Positions 1-12,222 are shown, numbered from the stretch's first letter. The stretch is DNA of 64,000 nucleotides from Punica granatum (GCF_007655135.1 NC_045130.1:12772001-12836000); one strand, 5' to 3'. Notes: generated by a model from the sequence alone, not told the origin. Program-made: numbers and translations.

Positions 1-2197
1 CACTAAACAAATTAACATCCAATAAAAAAGATAATATCCTAAAAAAATACTTTGATAAAAAAAATACATAAATTTGATGATATTGGATTTTGAAAAAACT
101 TGACGAAGTCTAGTGAATACTTATAAAGTCTTGCGAATTGATAAAATTGATGTAAGATATTAGTGTTAGTATATCGAATAAACATGTACAATATATATAG
201 TGCAAAGGTCATACAAATTAATAAGGAAATTTCATATTGAATATAAAAATTTCAATATAATGAAATTTTTATTCAGGATATAATAGTTTAAGTTATACTA
301 TACGATATATATGGCATATGTATAATCGGTAATAGTAGTCCACTGCATATTTTGTTCACTTGTATATATTTTGTTGGACTATATGCATGATATTGCATAT
401 AATCTATATATTATACTACATAATTAATGATAAAAGAATATACAAAATTTTCTAAATCCATAAGTGATGACGTGGCAATACGAGAGAGTTTTGTTATATA
501 TTTTTTGATGATGTAGCGGTATGAGAATTCAATTAAAGACTTTATTTTCATATATATATATATATGTGTGTGTATATAAATTAATTATATTCGCCCTCCT
601 AACTCCCCTAAAGACTCGCCCCCCCAAACCAAAATCCTAGGTACGTCCCTATCTTCAGTTATACAAAGATACAATGTTCACATAGTCGAGTTTCTTAACT
701 CTCGGTGCATATATGAGACCTCATTTTTTTTTGTGTATCTTGATATCCGCAAGTCTAATGGGTCTCGACTAATCCAATTTTAACTAAATCAGCCCACTAA
801 GTAGGGTAGAGCTCTCCTAATATAGATTTTCTCTATTCATAATACTCGAATCCGAAACCTTGTTCAAGGTGAACAAGTGTCGAACCGCTTAAACAAACTC
901 ACATTGGTCATATAAAAGACCTCTGTTGGTCAAGATAAACATACCATTCTCGTTCATATGCCTAAAAGCATTTGTCACAACTTAAGCTTGGTTTGAGGGT
1001 GTTGTTGTTGATGAAGAAGTACTAAAACAACATTGCGAAAAATAAGTCATGATTTCAAAATAAGTTAAAGTACTTGGAAAAACTAATTTAAAATTGCTGA
1101 AAGTAAAAAAAAAACCATTATTAATACTTGAAATAGAATAAGTAAAAGCAGATTTCATAACAACCTATTAACTTGCTTAATAAAATTATGTTTGCAACAG
1201 CAATTTCGATCCAAATTGTGGTTTTAAAACTCTTATAAAATACTAAATTTACTTAAAATTATAAGGAAAAGTAATTGTGACACCTCCTACCGTGCTCTCT
1301 TAGTCGAGTTATATTCCGACATGGAAGAGGAAACTACTGCTAAAGGTGAGCTCTAAAGAATATATAAGTCATCAGTCTTTGTCCTTTTCATAAAAAGGGG
1401 AGCACTACAGGAAATTTTCGTGTTGTTAGATTCGGTGACGACTTTGCAACTATTCAAGTCTAAAACTCCAGGAGAGCAATATTATCATCTTTTACCTCAA
1501 CAAAACTGGCATCAATTGTATCAGCCTTCTATTTTCCCTTGTAGCTTAGACCAGCCTTATTGGGACAGATTATTGCATGAAAATGCCTTACATGATGTGG
1601 CCAGACCAAATATAATGATTGAACCATGTGTCAAGAACATGACATTAATTCTAAATTAATCCTAAAAGCCTAATCTTAAAACCCTGAAATCCTAAGATAT
1701 TATTTCCTAAATTAATATTTGGATAATCCTAAAATTAAGAGTATTTCTGGTAATATAATTGTTAATATTATTTCCAAAATTGATATTTGGATAATCCACC
1801 TATTTAAGATCACACCCACCCACTATACAATTAGGTGAATCCATTCCACTGCCTCCGTATTGTTTGAAAATAAGTAAAAGAAGGAGAAAGAGAAGAATCG
1901 AAGTCTTTGGGTCCAAAGAAGAATAAAAGAAGTCACGAAAGACTCCCCTTTGGAAAATGATATTTTTCTCAACCACCACAAAGGAAACAACCAAACGAAA
2001 GTGGTCCATCCCACCGCTAATTTCCTTTTCCACATCATATAATCAATTCCTTGAGTGAAACCCAAGCCTCCCAGATGTTTCATATCTCATTTGTTCCATG
2101 TTCTCCTTCCACTTCCGCAAATATTCCGTAACTACTCCGGTAGCAACAAGCAAAAGGATTGATCGGATAGGAAAAGACTCGAAGGAACCATAAAATT
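1..2197. other. AT-rich intergenic DNA upstream of the DUF1218 gene
   Basis: No coding region is recognisable. Short open frames near 1420-1659 and on the minus strand at 1800-2300 lack ATG starts of note, known motifs and splice context. One SINE copy lies at 724-905. The C-rich stretch near 590-650 resembles retrotransposon end sequence, but I could not define an element. Confidence 0.6.
724..905 (-). mobile_element. SINE copy, family S1, minus strand
   Basis: Read on the minus strand it starts with a tRNA box-A-like part (AAGCGGTTCGAC) and has a box-B-like GATTCGAGTAT. It ends in a poly(A) tail, seen as T's at 725-732. The same layout occurs at 3463, 41195, 54345, 58296 and 60275, in both orientations, so it is a dispersed Pol III-type retroposon. 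The name S1 is mine. I see no clear target-site duplication here, so the limits are approximate. Confidence 0.6.
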
Positions 2198-4238
2198 ATG
2201 GAAGAATCTCGGGGGCTCGGCTCGTTCTTTCTTTGCATAGCTGCTGCAGTCCTCGGCCTCCTCTCGTCTCTCGCGTGTATTCCCTCCGAGCTGAAAAGAA
2301 CCAAGGTTTCTTCTGAACTACAAGCTCATTCTTTCTCCCATTCAAATTTGCTTTCTCCTCTTTCCTTGACGGTCGGGCTTAGCTGTATTCGGTAAATTCT
2401 GAGGATTGCATGTTAAGGCTATATATTCTCGGTGCAGAAGGAGGAGCTGAAGTTAGACGGGAAGCTATGCTATTTGCCGGAAAGTGGCGCGTTCAAATAC
2501 GGGGTTGGTGCTTTGATTTTTCTCTGCGTCGGTCAGTTCATCGGGAATTCTGGGATTGTATGGACTGTCTGTTCGAGGAAGAAGATCACAGGGAGATTGA
2601 AGGATGATAAGAGACCGGCAATAATTACAACTGGCCTCTTGGTTGTATCCTGGTAGGTAACCAGTCTAACTATATTGCACTATTGCACTTTTTTTTTTTC
2701 CCTTCTTTTCTGTCTTTAGGTCATTAGTTTTATCACCGTCTCCATACTCTCCCACGTGATTTGCTCTGTTTTACACGTTTCGTCTAATTAGTCATTTCCT
2801 TGGGCCCGGAAGGCGATAGGGAGAGGGAGATAAGTGGGTCCGCAAAAGTCTCACTAATAAAAATCGATCCCACAGCTCTTGATCAGGATCGAGAGCGAGC
2901 GGGGATTGCACTAAACTCGGTCTGACTTTTTGTGGACCAGTTCAAGCCCAAGCCAACCTAATAATCGAGCTCAAAATTCAAGTCCGAGCCCGCATACTGA
3001 AAAAGGTAAGGCCCGAGCCTGCCTAAGGTCACCACGCCAAACTTAGTAGCGTGCTAACTTGCCATGCCTGCTTTCCCTGCCTAGTCTTGGCCATGATATT
3101 TAACTGGTGGGCTTACTCTGGGCCAGTTTAGGCCCAATGGGCCTAGAAGTTTGAACTGGTGCTACCAAACCTCAACCCGGTCCAGTGTGCTCCGTGGCCC
3201 ATGACTGATCCATAATGCATAAGCCCCTCCTCCTTTGGTGCGGTGGAATGAAATGGAAATGAATGAAATGATATTTAATAGAATATAGTGAACTTGGAAG
3301 AATAATGGTGATATTTTGGGTTGGACGTATAGAACACCCGATGGATTTATTATGCTTTTTTTTTTCTTAAAATAAGTGATGATCTTATTAAGCACTCAAA
3401 GTTCTATTACACTTATCAAAAAAAAAAAAGAGCAAAACTAAGAAAACAAAAAAATCTATACAGTGCTAATAAGGGTTAATTCAAATAATTCGGCGATCAT
3501 TATTCTAAACAAGAATGCTTTAGATTCGAGTATTTATGAATGGAGAAGATCTTTGAATGAAAGAGTTTTACCCTTTAATAGATTGACCAAACTCAAAATC
3601 ATGGCTTATTGGACTTATGAATATCAGATTACACAAAAAAAAAAGCTATACAATCAAAACTACAAAACCCCTTCAAAAGGACAACTAGAGAGCTATTCTA
3701 ATTTAATGCCTATTGATCAAGATGTTATTCCAAATTATATGCATGTTCATCTTTTATAATTTGTTGCTTTAGTATCAAAGAGAGTACATTGCGGTGACGC
3801 ATGTTCTCGCTTGGTAACAAGAGGTTTCAAGTTCAATACTCGCGGTGGACTACTTGTGTCTCTGTATCAACTATTAGGATTTCTAGTTCATTATGTTAGA
3901 TCCATGAACCTCTTTTGTAACCGGGAAAAAAAAATTGTTGCTTAAGTTTGCTGAATTGACGGAATTGAACTTTGCTTAGCTTTTCTAAAGGAACATATCA
4001 AGTTGAAAGAAAATGGTCATCTAAATAAAAGCCTTTGTACTGTTGCAGGATCAGCTTCGTGATTGCAGTTACATTACTCGGCGCAGCCACGAGCATGAAC
4101 AGAGAGCAGCGTTACGGAAAAGGATGGCTAGATGGGGAGTGTTACCTTGTAAAGGGCGGTGTGTACATGGGATCGGCTATATTAGCTTTAGTTGCCACAT
4201 GCTCCATTCTCTGCTCAGCCTTCTTGATGAGGATCTGA
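2198..4238 (+). CDS. DUF1218 family four-helix membrane protein
   Basis: Three exons, 2198-2305, 2438-2652 and 4049-4238, give a 170-residue protein. Splice sites are GT-AG and the phases join exactly (Trp108 spans exons 2 and 3). Four hydrophobic segments are visible at about residues 8-27, 58-77, 98-121 and 146-168. The ECYLVKGGVYMG stretch (138-149) and the spaced cysteines (27, 47, 139) are typical of plant DUF1218 proteins. This family includes the MODIFYING WALL LIGNIN proteins of the endomembrane system, but the exact role of this member cannot be read from sequence. The start is the first ATG giving a membrane anchor at once. Intron 2 (1.4 kb) holds a GCCC-rich repeat near 2880-3140 and two SINEs of different families. 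The length is normal for the family. Confidence 0.85.
3463..3645 (+). mobile_element. SINE copy, family S1, in intron 2 of the DUF1218 gene
   Basis: It shows the S1 layout: a degenerate tRNA-like head, GATTCGAGTAT, a GAGAGTTTTACCC-like middle, and a poly(A) tail at 3635-3644. The 7-bp sequence CTATACA at 3456-3462 and again at 3646-3652 may be the target-site duplication. The open frame through it is incidental. Confidence 0.6.
3770..3934 (+). mobile_element. SINE copy, family S2, in intron 2 of the DUF1218 gene
   Basis: A 165-bp tRNA-derived SINE. The 5' part has the box-A region near GTTCTCGCTTGGTAAC and box B as AGTTCAATACTC. The 3' end is GTAACCGGG followed by nine A's. It is flanked by the 9-bp duplication TTGTTGCTT (3761-3769 and 3935-3943). 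It is similar in sequence and length to the copies at 26193 and 55718. Confidence 0.75.
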
Positions 4239-5839
4239 AGCGACAGCCAACAGGCAGCGTGAGCACGGCCACCCGAAGGGACACCACCATGCCTCGGAAA
4301 GATAAGTCCATTTTTGCTTAGAACACAGAAATGGGATCGGAAAGACAGCAGAATGAAGTTGCTTTCTCCTGTTTCACTTGGATATTCGATTTATTATCTG
4401 CGTGCGGGCTGTTGATCCCAGAGAACATCGTCCAGATGAGGAAACTTCGGTGGCATTAATCTTCATGCGCAGGCAACAGAACATGAACGGAAGGTGTTCT
4501 GCAAACGGTTTTTGCAGCTCGAGTGGCTATATTAGAAGATTTGCAATCTCTTTTGCGGCTATGTATGTTAATACTTAAAAGAGTTTTTTTTGCAGTGATT
4601 GTCCATTATCAGTTGTTTATTATCAGCTATGATGCTTTCTGCAAATTTTCATCTTACGTTTCACGAGTTCCTCCTCATTTCAGCAAAGCCAGCGAAGGAC
4701 AAAACGAGCTGCTTAAGTTGCAGAAAAAAAAAAATGGACGTATTGATTTTGCACCGTATACCATCTTCGAGAACATCAGCAATGAAAATATGATTTGTTA
4801 AGGTTAATACAATTTCTGCTAATGAGTGAGAGCATGGTATTGAGACCGTACGGAGTTCTTTTTCCACTTTCAAGCATTCCCGACGACCAAAACTTCAGTC
4901 ACTGGTTCTAAAGTCATTGCGGCTGCCTTCATGGGATGAATGTGTTATTTATATATCCGATTGGAGGCGTTGATTGGGAGCCGAGGAAGGGGCCGGTGTC
5001 CTCGATCGGTTGGCAGATAAAGAATGTCCAATGCATGTCCAACATCAACATATACTTCTTTCTTCCTATGATGCTCCTTCGAGCAAGAATTAAGAGTGTC
5101 GAAGCCATTTTTCTATCGCTTCTATATATGCAACCATTCAATGTACGGTTAGCAACAAAGGTCAGGAACCTTCCTTGACACTTACCGGGCCCGATTCCTC
5201 CTCCAGCCCTCCTCTGTCCATCGAGTAAATATACGATGATTATTACTCAGTCACTTAACTATGTAGAACCCAATCAGAATATCTGAAAGTTAGAGATTTG
5301 CCTTACAGTGAACACACATATTGCAACTTACAAGCACTCTTACTGGATTTTGCCCATTCAAAGTTGATAATTAAACTCAACCTGTATTTTTTCCTGTCCA
5401 TATATTACGTCAAAAAGAACATTTTGATTATTCATTTTAAAGTTTTTAAAAATAATTTAACAGAATTAATAACACGTAACCAATTTTTGACGATCTTTTT
5501 TTTTTTTTTTTTTTTTTTCTCTTTTTAGACGAGGAATTAGTCTTTTTGAGAACTTCTATTGACATTTGACAGTATGGCAGCATTTTAAAGTAACAAGCTA
5601 GCTTCGTATACTTCATTTGCGGATGCAAGCCTTCTGATTACATATTACAAGTAAGAAACTACCGGCGATATTTTTCTCATATATTAGATAATAATATGCT
5701 GGCACGATGCTACAAATAATAATATTGAGTACATTTGATGAGTACATTGACAAAGAAAATATGTCACTAATTTCCAAATGACAGGCCGTGGAATCGTGCG
5801 ACTCATTTGAAAATCGCGTAATAGGTAATAGGTATGTAC

Positions 5840-5878
<39 letters not shown>

Positions 5879-6003
5879 TATTTACCAATCGACGAACCAT
5901 TCAATAAATGATATTATTTAGATGCATTTTGAAGTGGTGTCACGTGCAACACGTGTGCATTTTCATACAAGTAATTCGGAAAAGGTTTCTAACAAAATAA
6001 TTA
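4239..6003. other. Intergenic DNA, DUF1218 gene to the long-TIR element
   Basis: It contains the 3' flank of the DUF1218 gene, poly(T) near 5500-5518 and an AT microsatellite at 5844-5875. Open frames on both strands around 4929-5178 show no recognised domain. I see no gene here. Confidence 0.6.
5844..5875. repeat. (AT)n microsatellite
   Basis: About 16 uninterrupted AT units. Confidence 0.95.
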
Positions 6004-6866
6004 GGGTTAAATGCACTTTGCCTCCCGACTTATGAGATGAAATTAGAGTTGCCCCCGACCAATGAAATTTGGCAGAATGCCCCCTCACCTAATCTAAAAA
6101 TAAGCGATATGATTCCCGGATCAAATTTTAGTCAAAATTCCGGCCAAAACAAGTTTTCAGAAATTGATTATCATTAATCTGATCATCAATTGGTCTTCCT
6201 TTTTTCCCCATGACTCCAACCGTTCACCTCTGCCCCTAAAAACCAATTATGAGATACACTATGCGATATATGATAATATATATATATATATATATATTTA
6301 TCATGCAAGCATAAATTTGTTGATATGCTTCTTTTCATTTGAATATGATTATCATATATTTTACATATTAGAAATACATAGGATTTAAGAGTAAAGTGTT
6401 CAGCTAGATTTTAGACTAGACGAATAAACAATATTATATTAGATTGCCTGGGATTCATGGAGCCCCAATGATTAACCGGGCGAAACTCGAACATCCGGGT
6501 CAGCAAAAAGAAAAGAAAAGAAAAAAAAGTATATATATATATATATGTAATGTAGTGGATAAAGAAAATTAGTCATAAATACAGATGTATCAATCAAAAT
6601 TGATTTTTTTTGAGGAATCTGAAATTATGAATTATTTTATTCAGTAGTTGTTACTCGTTTTCGTAATTAGGAGTTGAGATTTCTCGGAGCTACAACATTA
6701 ATTGATTAAGGAAAACTTGTTTTGGCCGAAATTTTGACCGGAATTTGGTCTGGAAGTCACATCGCTTATTTTTGGATTAGGTGAGGGGGCACTCTGCCAA
6801 ATTTCATAGGTCGGGGGGCAAACCTAATTTCACATCATAAGTCGGGAGGCAAAGTGCATTTAACCC
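6004..6866. mobile_element. Mutator-like non-autonomous element with ~175-bp terminal inverted repeats
   Basis: The left arm (6004-6180) reads GGGTTAAATGCACTTTGCCT inward. The right arm (6692-6866) is its reverse complement with scattered changes over about 175 bp. Flanking 9-mers are AAATAATTA (5995-6003) and AATTAATTA (6867-6875), matching at 8 of 9, which fits a Mutator-type 9-bp duplication. The interior is AT-rich with no transposase. It ends about 330 bp before the first UGT start codon, so it sits in that gene's promoter region. No counterpart is seen ahead of the second UGT. Confidence 0.75.
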
Positions 6867-7106
6867 AATTAATTAAGTGAAGTAAATGATAGTTACTAGT
6901 CTGAAAATTTGTTAGCAGTGGTAGTCTACATCTTCTCTTTGACTTGTTATATATTTCAAAACATCATATATATATAGACTCACATTTAGTACTTAATCCT
7001 GACCATAATAGAAGTTTATTGAATTGGATTCTATCAAAAAATTTGCACTAACTACCAATTTAATGCAGAAGGCTCCTATCTAATTAAAACTCCACACTAG
7101 GAGTAG

Positions 7107-7113
7107 TATAAAA
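7107..7113 (+). promoter_or_regulatory. TATA box of the first UGT gene
   Basis: TATAAAA lies 88 bp before the ATG. The surrounding ~150 bp closely match the region ahead of the second UGT, whose TATAAAA is at 23100. That conservation supports it as the core promoter. Confidence 0.7.
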
Positions 7114-7194
7114 TATTCATCTTCCCTCACCACATTGTACTATGTCAATTAGCTTGAATTGATAAGTCAATTGATTTTCCAATCCAACGTTGAT

Positions 7195-8664
7195 ATGGCT
7201 TCTCCTCAGCACCATGTGGTAGTTTTCCCCTTCATGGCTCAAGGCCACATTCTGCCACTGTTGGACATGTCTATGGCCATTTCGGGATTCGGGGTCAACG
7301 TCACAATCATCACAACCCCATCGAATGCCCCGAAGATCCGATCAAATGTCTCGACGGACCCGAATATTGTCCTCTTCATCCTCCCGTTCCCTAGAGCTGA
7401 GGGCATCCCCCCGGGCTGTGAGAACACTGCCGATCTCCCTTCCATGGACCTCTTCTTCCCTTTCATGGTTGCGACTAAGTCTCTCAGGCAGCCCTTTGAG
7501 GATTTCCTGAAGAACACGTGCGAGACCGGCTGTGCCCCCCTGTGCGTAATCTCGGACTTTTTCCTGGAATGGACGCTTGACGTATGTAACTTATTTGGGA
7601 TTCCTAGAATAGTGTTCCATGGTAATGGTGTCCTCACTAGGTCTATCTACAAAGCTTCTTTTCGGAATGCCCTTGCATCAGAGGGCATTAGTGGTGAGCA
7701 CCATCCTGAGGATTCTCGCCCTCTCGATCTGAAACTCCTGGGCATAAGCCTTCCATTCACGGTGTACGGGTCTGATATTCCTACCCTGAAGTCAGTGAGG
7801 GATACTAAAAATCCGTGGCGAAGAGCCATGGCAGAGATCGCAAAATCAGAGGAGAACAGCTGGGGTGTTCTAATGAATAGCTTTGAAGGACTGGAGGGAG
7901 ACTATGTTGCTTCACTGGAAAGCTTCAACATTGATGGGGCCAGGGCTTGGTGTGTGGGCCCAGGGATGCTATGGAAGCGGGGTGACCAATCTGATATCGT
8001 CCGTGGAGATTACAAGTCCTATTCACACATGGAGTGGCTTGACGGCAAGTCGCTGGAAGGGGACGGCGTGATTTATGTGTCTTTTGGGTCACAGAGTCAC
8101 CTGTCCGATGAGCAGATGGATGAGATTGCGCGAGGGCTAGAGATGTCAGGGAAGGCATTCGTTTGGGTGGTCAGGTCGACAAGTTGGGCGTGCTCCGACA
8201 TAGGATGGGAAGAAAGGTTGAGGGACAAAGGATTGGTGGTGCGCGACTGGGTGCACCAACAGGCCATCCTATCACACCCTTCGGTGCAGGGGTTTATGAG
8301 CCACTGTGGATGGAATTCGGTGCTTGAGAGCTTATGCTCGGGGGTGCCGATATTGGCTTGGCCGTTGAATTATGATCAGCCGCTAAATGCTCGGATTGTG
8401 GCTAAGGGGTTTGGGGCCGGAATCATGCTCAAGGAGGAAGGGGGTGTTGGAGGGAAAATCGAGGCCGATTCGATATCGGAGGGGGTAAAGGAATTGATGG
8501 GGGGAGAGAGTGGAAGGAAGGCCAGGGAGAGGGCAGAGGAGATAGCGAGGATGGCAAGGGAAGCAGTGGAAATTGGTGGGTCTTCTTATAAAAAGTTGGA
8601 TGAATTGATTCGGTGTCTGAAGAAGGAGAAAGGCAAGAGAGAAGGGTTTGAATGTTCAATGTAA
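7195..8664 (+). CDS. UDP-glycosyltransferase, UGT90A-like (copy 1)
   Basis: An intronless 489-residue family-1 glycosyltransferase. It should move a sugar from a UDP-sugar to a small hydroxylated acceptor in the cytosol; the acceptor is unknown. The N-terminal half has the catalytic pair His18 (in FMAQGH) and Asp121 (in VISDFF). The plant PSPG sugar-donor box runs from Trp352 to Gln395, exactly 44 residues, with HCGWNS and the final Asp394-Gln395. GIPPGCENTADLPS, AWCVGPG and VRDWVHQ match the UGT90A group as I remember it better than UGT73 or UGT92. PSPG position 3 is His instead of the usual Pro, and UGT90A1 also lacks Pro there. An in-frame upstream TTG at 7159 was rejected as start, because the ATG at 7195 lies at the same place as in the second copy. 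Confidence 0.9.
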   Translation: MASPQHHVVVFPFMAQGHILPLLDMSMAISGFGVNVTIITTPSNAPKIRSNVSTDPNIVLFILPFPRAEGIPPGCENTADLPSMDLFFPFMVATKSLRQPFEDFLKNTCETGCAPLCVISDFFLEWTLDVCNLFGIPRIVFHGNGVLTRSIYKASFRNALASEGISGEHHPEDSRPLDLKLLGISLPFTVYGSDIPTLKSVRDTKNPWRRAMAEIAKSEENSWGVLMNSFEGLEGDYVASLESFNIDGARAWCVGPGMLWKRGDQSDIVRGDYKSYSHMEWLDGKSLEGDGVIYVSFGSQSHLSDEQMDEIARGLEMSGKAFVWVVRSTSWACSDIGWEERLRDKGLVVRDWVHQQAILSHPSVQGFMSHCGWNSVLESLCSGVPILAWPLNYDQPLNARIVAKGFGAGIMLKEEGGVGGKIEADSISEGVKELMGGESGRKARERAEEIARMAREAVEIGGSSYKKLDELIRCLKKEKGKREGFECSM

Positions 8665-9633
8665 TTAGGAGCACGAAAAATAATCATGACAATAATTAAA
8701 GGTCCTAAACTTCCCCAAGTTTTAGGAAGTTTCTTTGGTGTAATCATATTATATTGTGTTACTAGGGTTCAATCCCGTGAGTTACGCAGGTTTTTATTTA
8801 TATATTTATATATTAATTAATTAATATTATTATTAAAAATAAAAAGTTTTCAATAATCAATTTTCAAAAATAATTTTCAATAGGGTTGTATGAATGCTTT
8901 TGAATGATGCAATCATAAGTTTATAATCAACATTCTTATTATGTCTTGTGAATTTATTTGAACTTTTTTTCACGATATTAGTTTGTGTTATATATATATA
9001 TATTTATTTATTTTATATATATTTATTCTCTTATATTACTTTTCAAATTTATGAAATCTTCCTTCTAGATAAAGATTTTTATTAGTCTATATAATATCAT
9101 TTTTTTCAATTTATATAATTTTCTTTCTTGGATAAGGATTGTTATCATTCTATATATAATGAGATTATATATATATATATATTTTATATATGTATATTAA
9201 CTCGATTTTTTAGATATACTTTTAATGTATTTCTTATTATTTTATAATTTATTAAAGGTAATTTATGTAATTCATGATTCTTATTTTTAACACATTAAAT
9301 TTTTTCTTTTCAATATGCTCATACATATATATGTTTAGTTTTGATGGTAAATTATATACATGCTTCATTTATTTTCGTAGGAATATAAAATTTTTTAAAT
9401 TAATTTCTATAAGCTAGGCTCAATTTTCATAATGCCACGTTATATTAATTACTTATATACATTTATCACTTATATATAAATTGAAAAATTGCAACAAAAT
9501 TTTTCTCTCGATTGTATTTAATAAGAGATTTATGTACATTTAATTGCATATATTAAATACTTTTAATTATTATCTTTGTTTTAAAATTTTTTTCCATATC
9601 CTTTAAATTTTCTTATATATATATATATATTTA
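8665..9633. other. Very AT-rich intergenic DNA
   Basis: Long AT runs and TATATA tracts (for example near 8990, 9165 and 9615), with no open frame or known repeat that I can support. Confidence 0.6.
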
Positions 9634-12150
9634 TTTTTTTTCTTTTTTAATCATGAGGCTTAGCTCTTTATTGATAACACCCATCAAAATTACAAGCTCA
9701 AGTATTTGGGGGAAACAAAAGAAAACAGAAACTGCAATACAAACGGAAGAAGAAAATAGGACACAGCAAGCGACTGAGGAACCCCCAAGGCTTCAAGTAA
9801 TCTCTTATGATGTGTAGTCCTTACTTTCCTCTGCAGATTCTCAACCCCCATAAGCCTACCTCGAACTACAGACTTGATACTAGCAATGTTCTTCTCGGCT
9901 ACGGGATCCGGAACCGCATGGATCTTCTCATTCCTGGCTTTCCACATCATACATGCGTGGGCCTGCCAAACAAGCTTCTACACAAACTGCCTGCAACGAC
10001 TTTACCCCCTAGCATGCTCATCTCACCTCACCACTCCAATCATCCACACTTCGAGTAATACCAATAACGACCAAAACTCTGCTCCATACTTGCCTTGCAA
10101 TCTCGCAACCGAAGAATAAATGATCTCTAGTTTCAGTGGCTGCTAATACCTTCAATCCATCTGCAAAGCTCTATCCAATGTGGGCAGCCTATTGAGGAAA
10201 GCCAACCATGTGATAAAACTCTGTCCAATGTGGTACACAAGGGTGGAACCAGACAAACTTGTACCAGTCCACCTTCTCCCTCTCATGCCTCAAGACATTC
10301 CATGTACCTGCAACAGAATAATTCCCTTTATTATCAGCAAGCCAAACAATTTTGTCCTCATTACTGTCATCTGGACTGATTTCAATGGCAACAGCATGAA
10401 AAGCTGATTGCATCTGTCTATGCCTAATCCTTTCTCTCTTCTCCAAAAATCACTAGAAAATGCAGTCTCAACAGTGACTTGAGGAGAAATCCCAGTAATT
10501 AAAGGACCCATTCGGAAACTGGTTTATTAGAGGACTAACAGACAACCAGTTATCAAACCAATAATGTGTGTTCCTTCCATTCCCTATGTTATATGCTTCA
10601 TCAGTGAATAAGCTTTGTGCCAGAGTTTAAGCAATTTTCTCCATGCATAAGAGCAGTCACTAGGGACTGTAACAGACCAAAAGCTTATTCCCTTCAAAAG
10701 ATAATTCTTTTTTTTTTGGATAAATGGCAAAACTTCATTAATAGCAAAAAATATTTACATCAAAAGAACCTGTACAATCCTTACAGAATAAGGAACCTCA
10801 GAAGTCTACCCCAAAATATACAATTTAGCTGTGAGCAATATCAAAAGTGTAGTATGTGCACCGCTAAGACAGAATGTACAATCTTAAATGAGACTCGAGG
10901 ATGAATAGACAACTTCGCTTGTACATCTGCAACGATCCTTCGAACTGTAGCCGCTGGTGACGAGACTTACTTTTGATAAAGCCTAGCATTTATCTCCCCC
11001 AAATGCAATATATGTAATACCACTTTTTTATTTCTAAAAATGCCAATGAGTCCAAAGAAGTTTGAGACAGATAACATCGAGCTTCTTGCCGTGAAGAGAA
11101 AAGATCCAGCAGAACTTCATATTCCAATCCACGGTGGATCTGTGCAAGCCAAGTCGAGCCAGTAAACTTCTCCAAATTCCTCGAGTAATTGGTCATTCAA
11201 AAAAGAGATGGTCTCGAGTTTTCAACTGCATACTGCAAAATTCACATTCAGCTGCAACTAGCGGAATCTTCCATTTTAGTAACCGGTCCTTTGTATTTAA
11301 CCTATTATGCGCACAAAGCCAACTTATAAAAGAAGATCGAGGTAGCTGCCCATCAAACCAAACTGCATTCCTCCATTCCATTTTCGGTCCTATGGTTTTG
11401 AAACGCTTCCAGGCACTAGCTATAGAAAATTGCCCAGATTTGTGAGGTGTCCCATATGAATTTATCATGATTGGAGAGTTCAATTGTTGCAGCCAGGTCT
11501 CGAATGAGAGCGGCTTACGGGTTCGAGCTCCTTGGCTAGTGCCAACAACCCCCCTCCAGAACCATACTAACTGTTGCATGTTCTCTAAGTGATGGAAAAC
11601 ACTGCGATCCCCGGGAACAAAAGTTAATCAATGGTCCTACTGGTAGTCAGGTATCGTACCAAAAAGATACACTCTTGCCTGAGCCATCACTGTAACTGAT
11701 ATAAGGAAACATCGAAGCTCTAAGCTGCATATGTTTCCTCCAGTTCCATGAACAATCTCCAGGTTGCCGTAAAGACCAAATGCTTCGGCCTTTGATAACA
11801 AAAAGATAATTCTTAACCCAAGCAATCCAAATAGACCCAGCAGTACAAAAAAGCAACCAGATATAACCGAGTATACAATGCTTCTTTCCACACATCTAGT
11901 TTCCTTAACCCCAATCCACCTTATATCTTTGGAGACAAACAGTATCCCAATCAGCTCTGGCTTCTCTTGCATCAGAATCAGTCCCCTTCCACAAATAAGC
12001 CTTACATTTTCTCTCAAATTCTTTAATCACTCTCTTAGGCAAAACGAGGGCCCTACACCAGAAGTTAACGAGGGAGTAAATAACAGAAGATACCAACTGC
12101 AGTCTTGACGATGTTGTGGCATGAGAAGACCATATAGCTTTGTTGACATT
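9634..12150 (-). mobile_element. Outer LINE remnant (L1-type), split by a second LINE
   Basis: Read on the minus strand. From ~12150 to 11801 it encodes the end of a reverse transcriptase (RLQLVSSVIYSLVNFW, then VLPKRVIKEFERK and YLWKG). It resumes at 10709-9690 with KGISFWSVTVPSDCSYAWRK, the zinc-binding RT-associated domain (GNYSVAGTWNVLRHE, TRDHLFFGC) and a C-terminal tail. The 3' end has a poly(A)-like run (T's at 9634-9648). Frameshifts and stops show it is dead. It is 5' truncated near 12150; the limit is approximate. The second LINE occupies 10710-11800. Confidence 0.75.
10710..11800 (-). mobile_element. 5'-truncated LINE inserted into the outer LINE
   Basis: Read on the minus strand it begins abruptly inside coding sequence (KGRSIWSLRQPGDCSWNWRK). 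It continues through SVSFWYD and a zinc-binding RT-associated domain (SAWKRFKTIG, SFISWLCAHNRL, CEFCSMQLKTRDHLFFE). A short untranslated end and poly(A) follow, seen as T's at 10710-10717. The 14-bp sequence AAAAGATAATTCTT is present exactly on both sides (10696-10709 and 11801-11814). Its reading frame is broken in places. Confidence 0.85.
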
Positions 12151-12222
12151 TCAATTTTAGAGGATGAATTCAGTTTTTGATGATGTGGTGTCGCGACAGA
12201 CCGACTTAAGAGCTTATTATTA

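Noticed and set aside
5844..5875. A CRISPR-like or regular array
   Set aside because: Only microsatellites and transposon units are present; no spaced identical repeats occur anywhere in the window.
7159..7194. An upstream in-frame start for UGT copy 1 (12 more residues)
   Set aside because: The codon is TTG, and the ATG at 7195 matches the start of the second copy and of the family.
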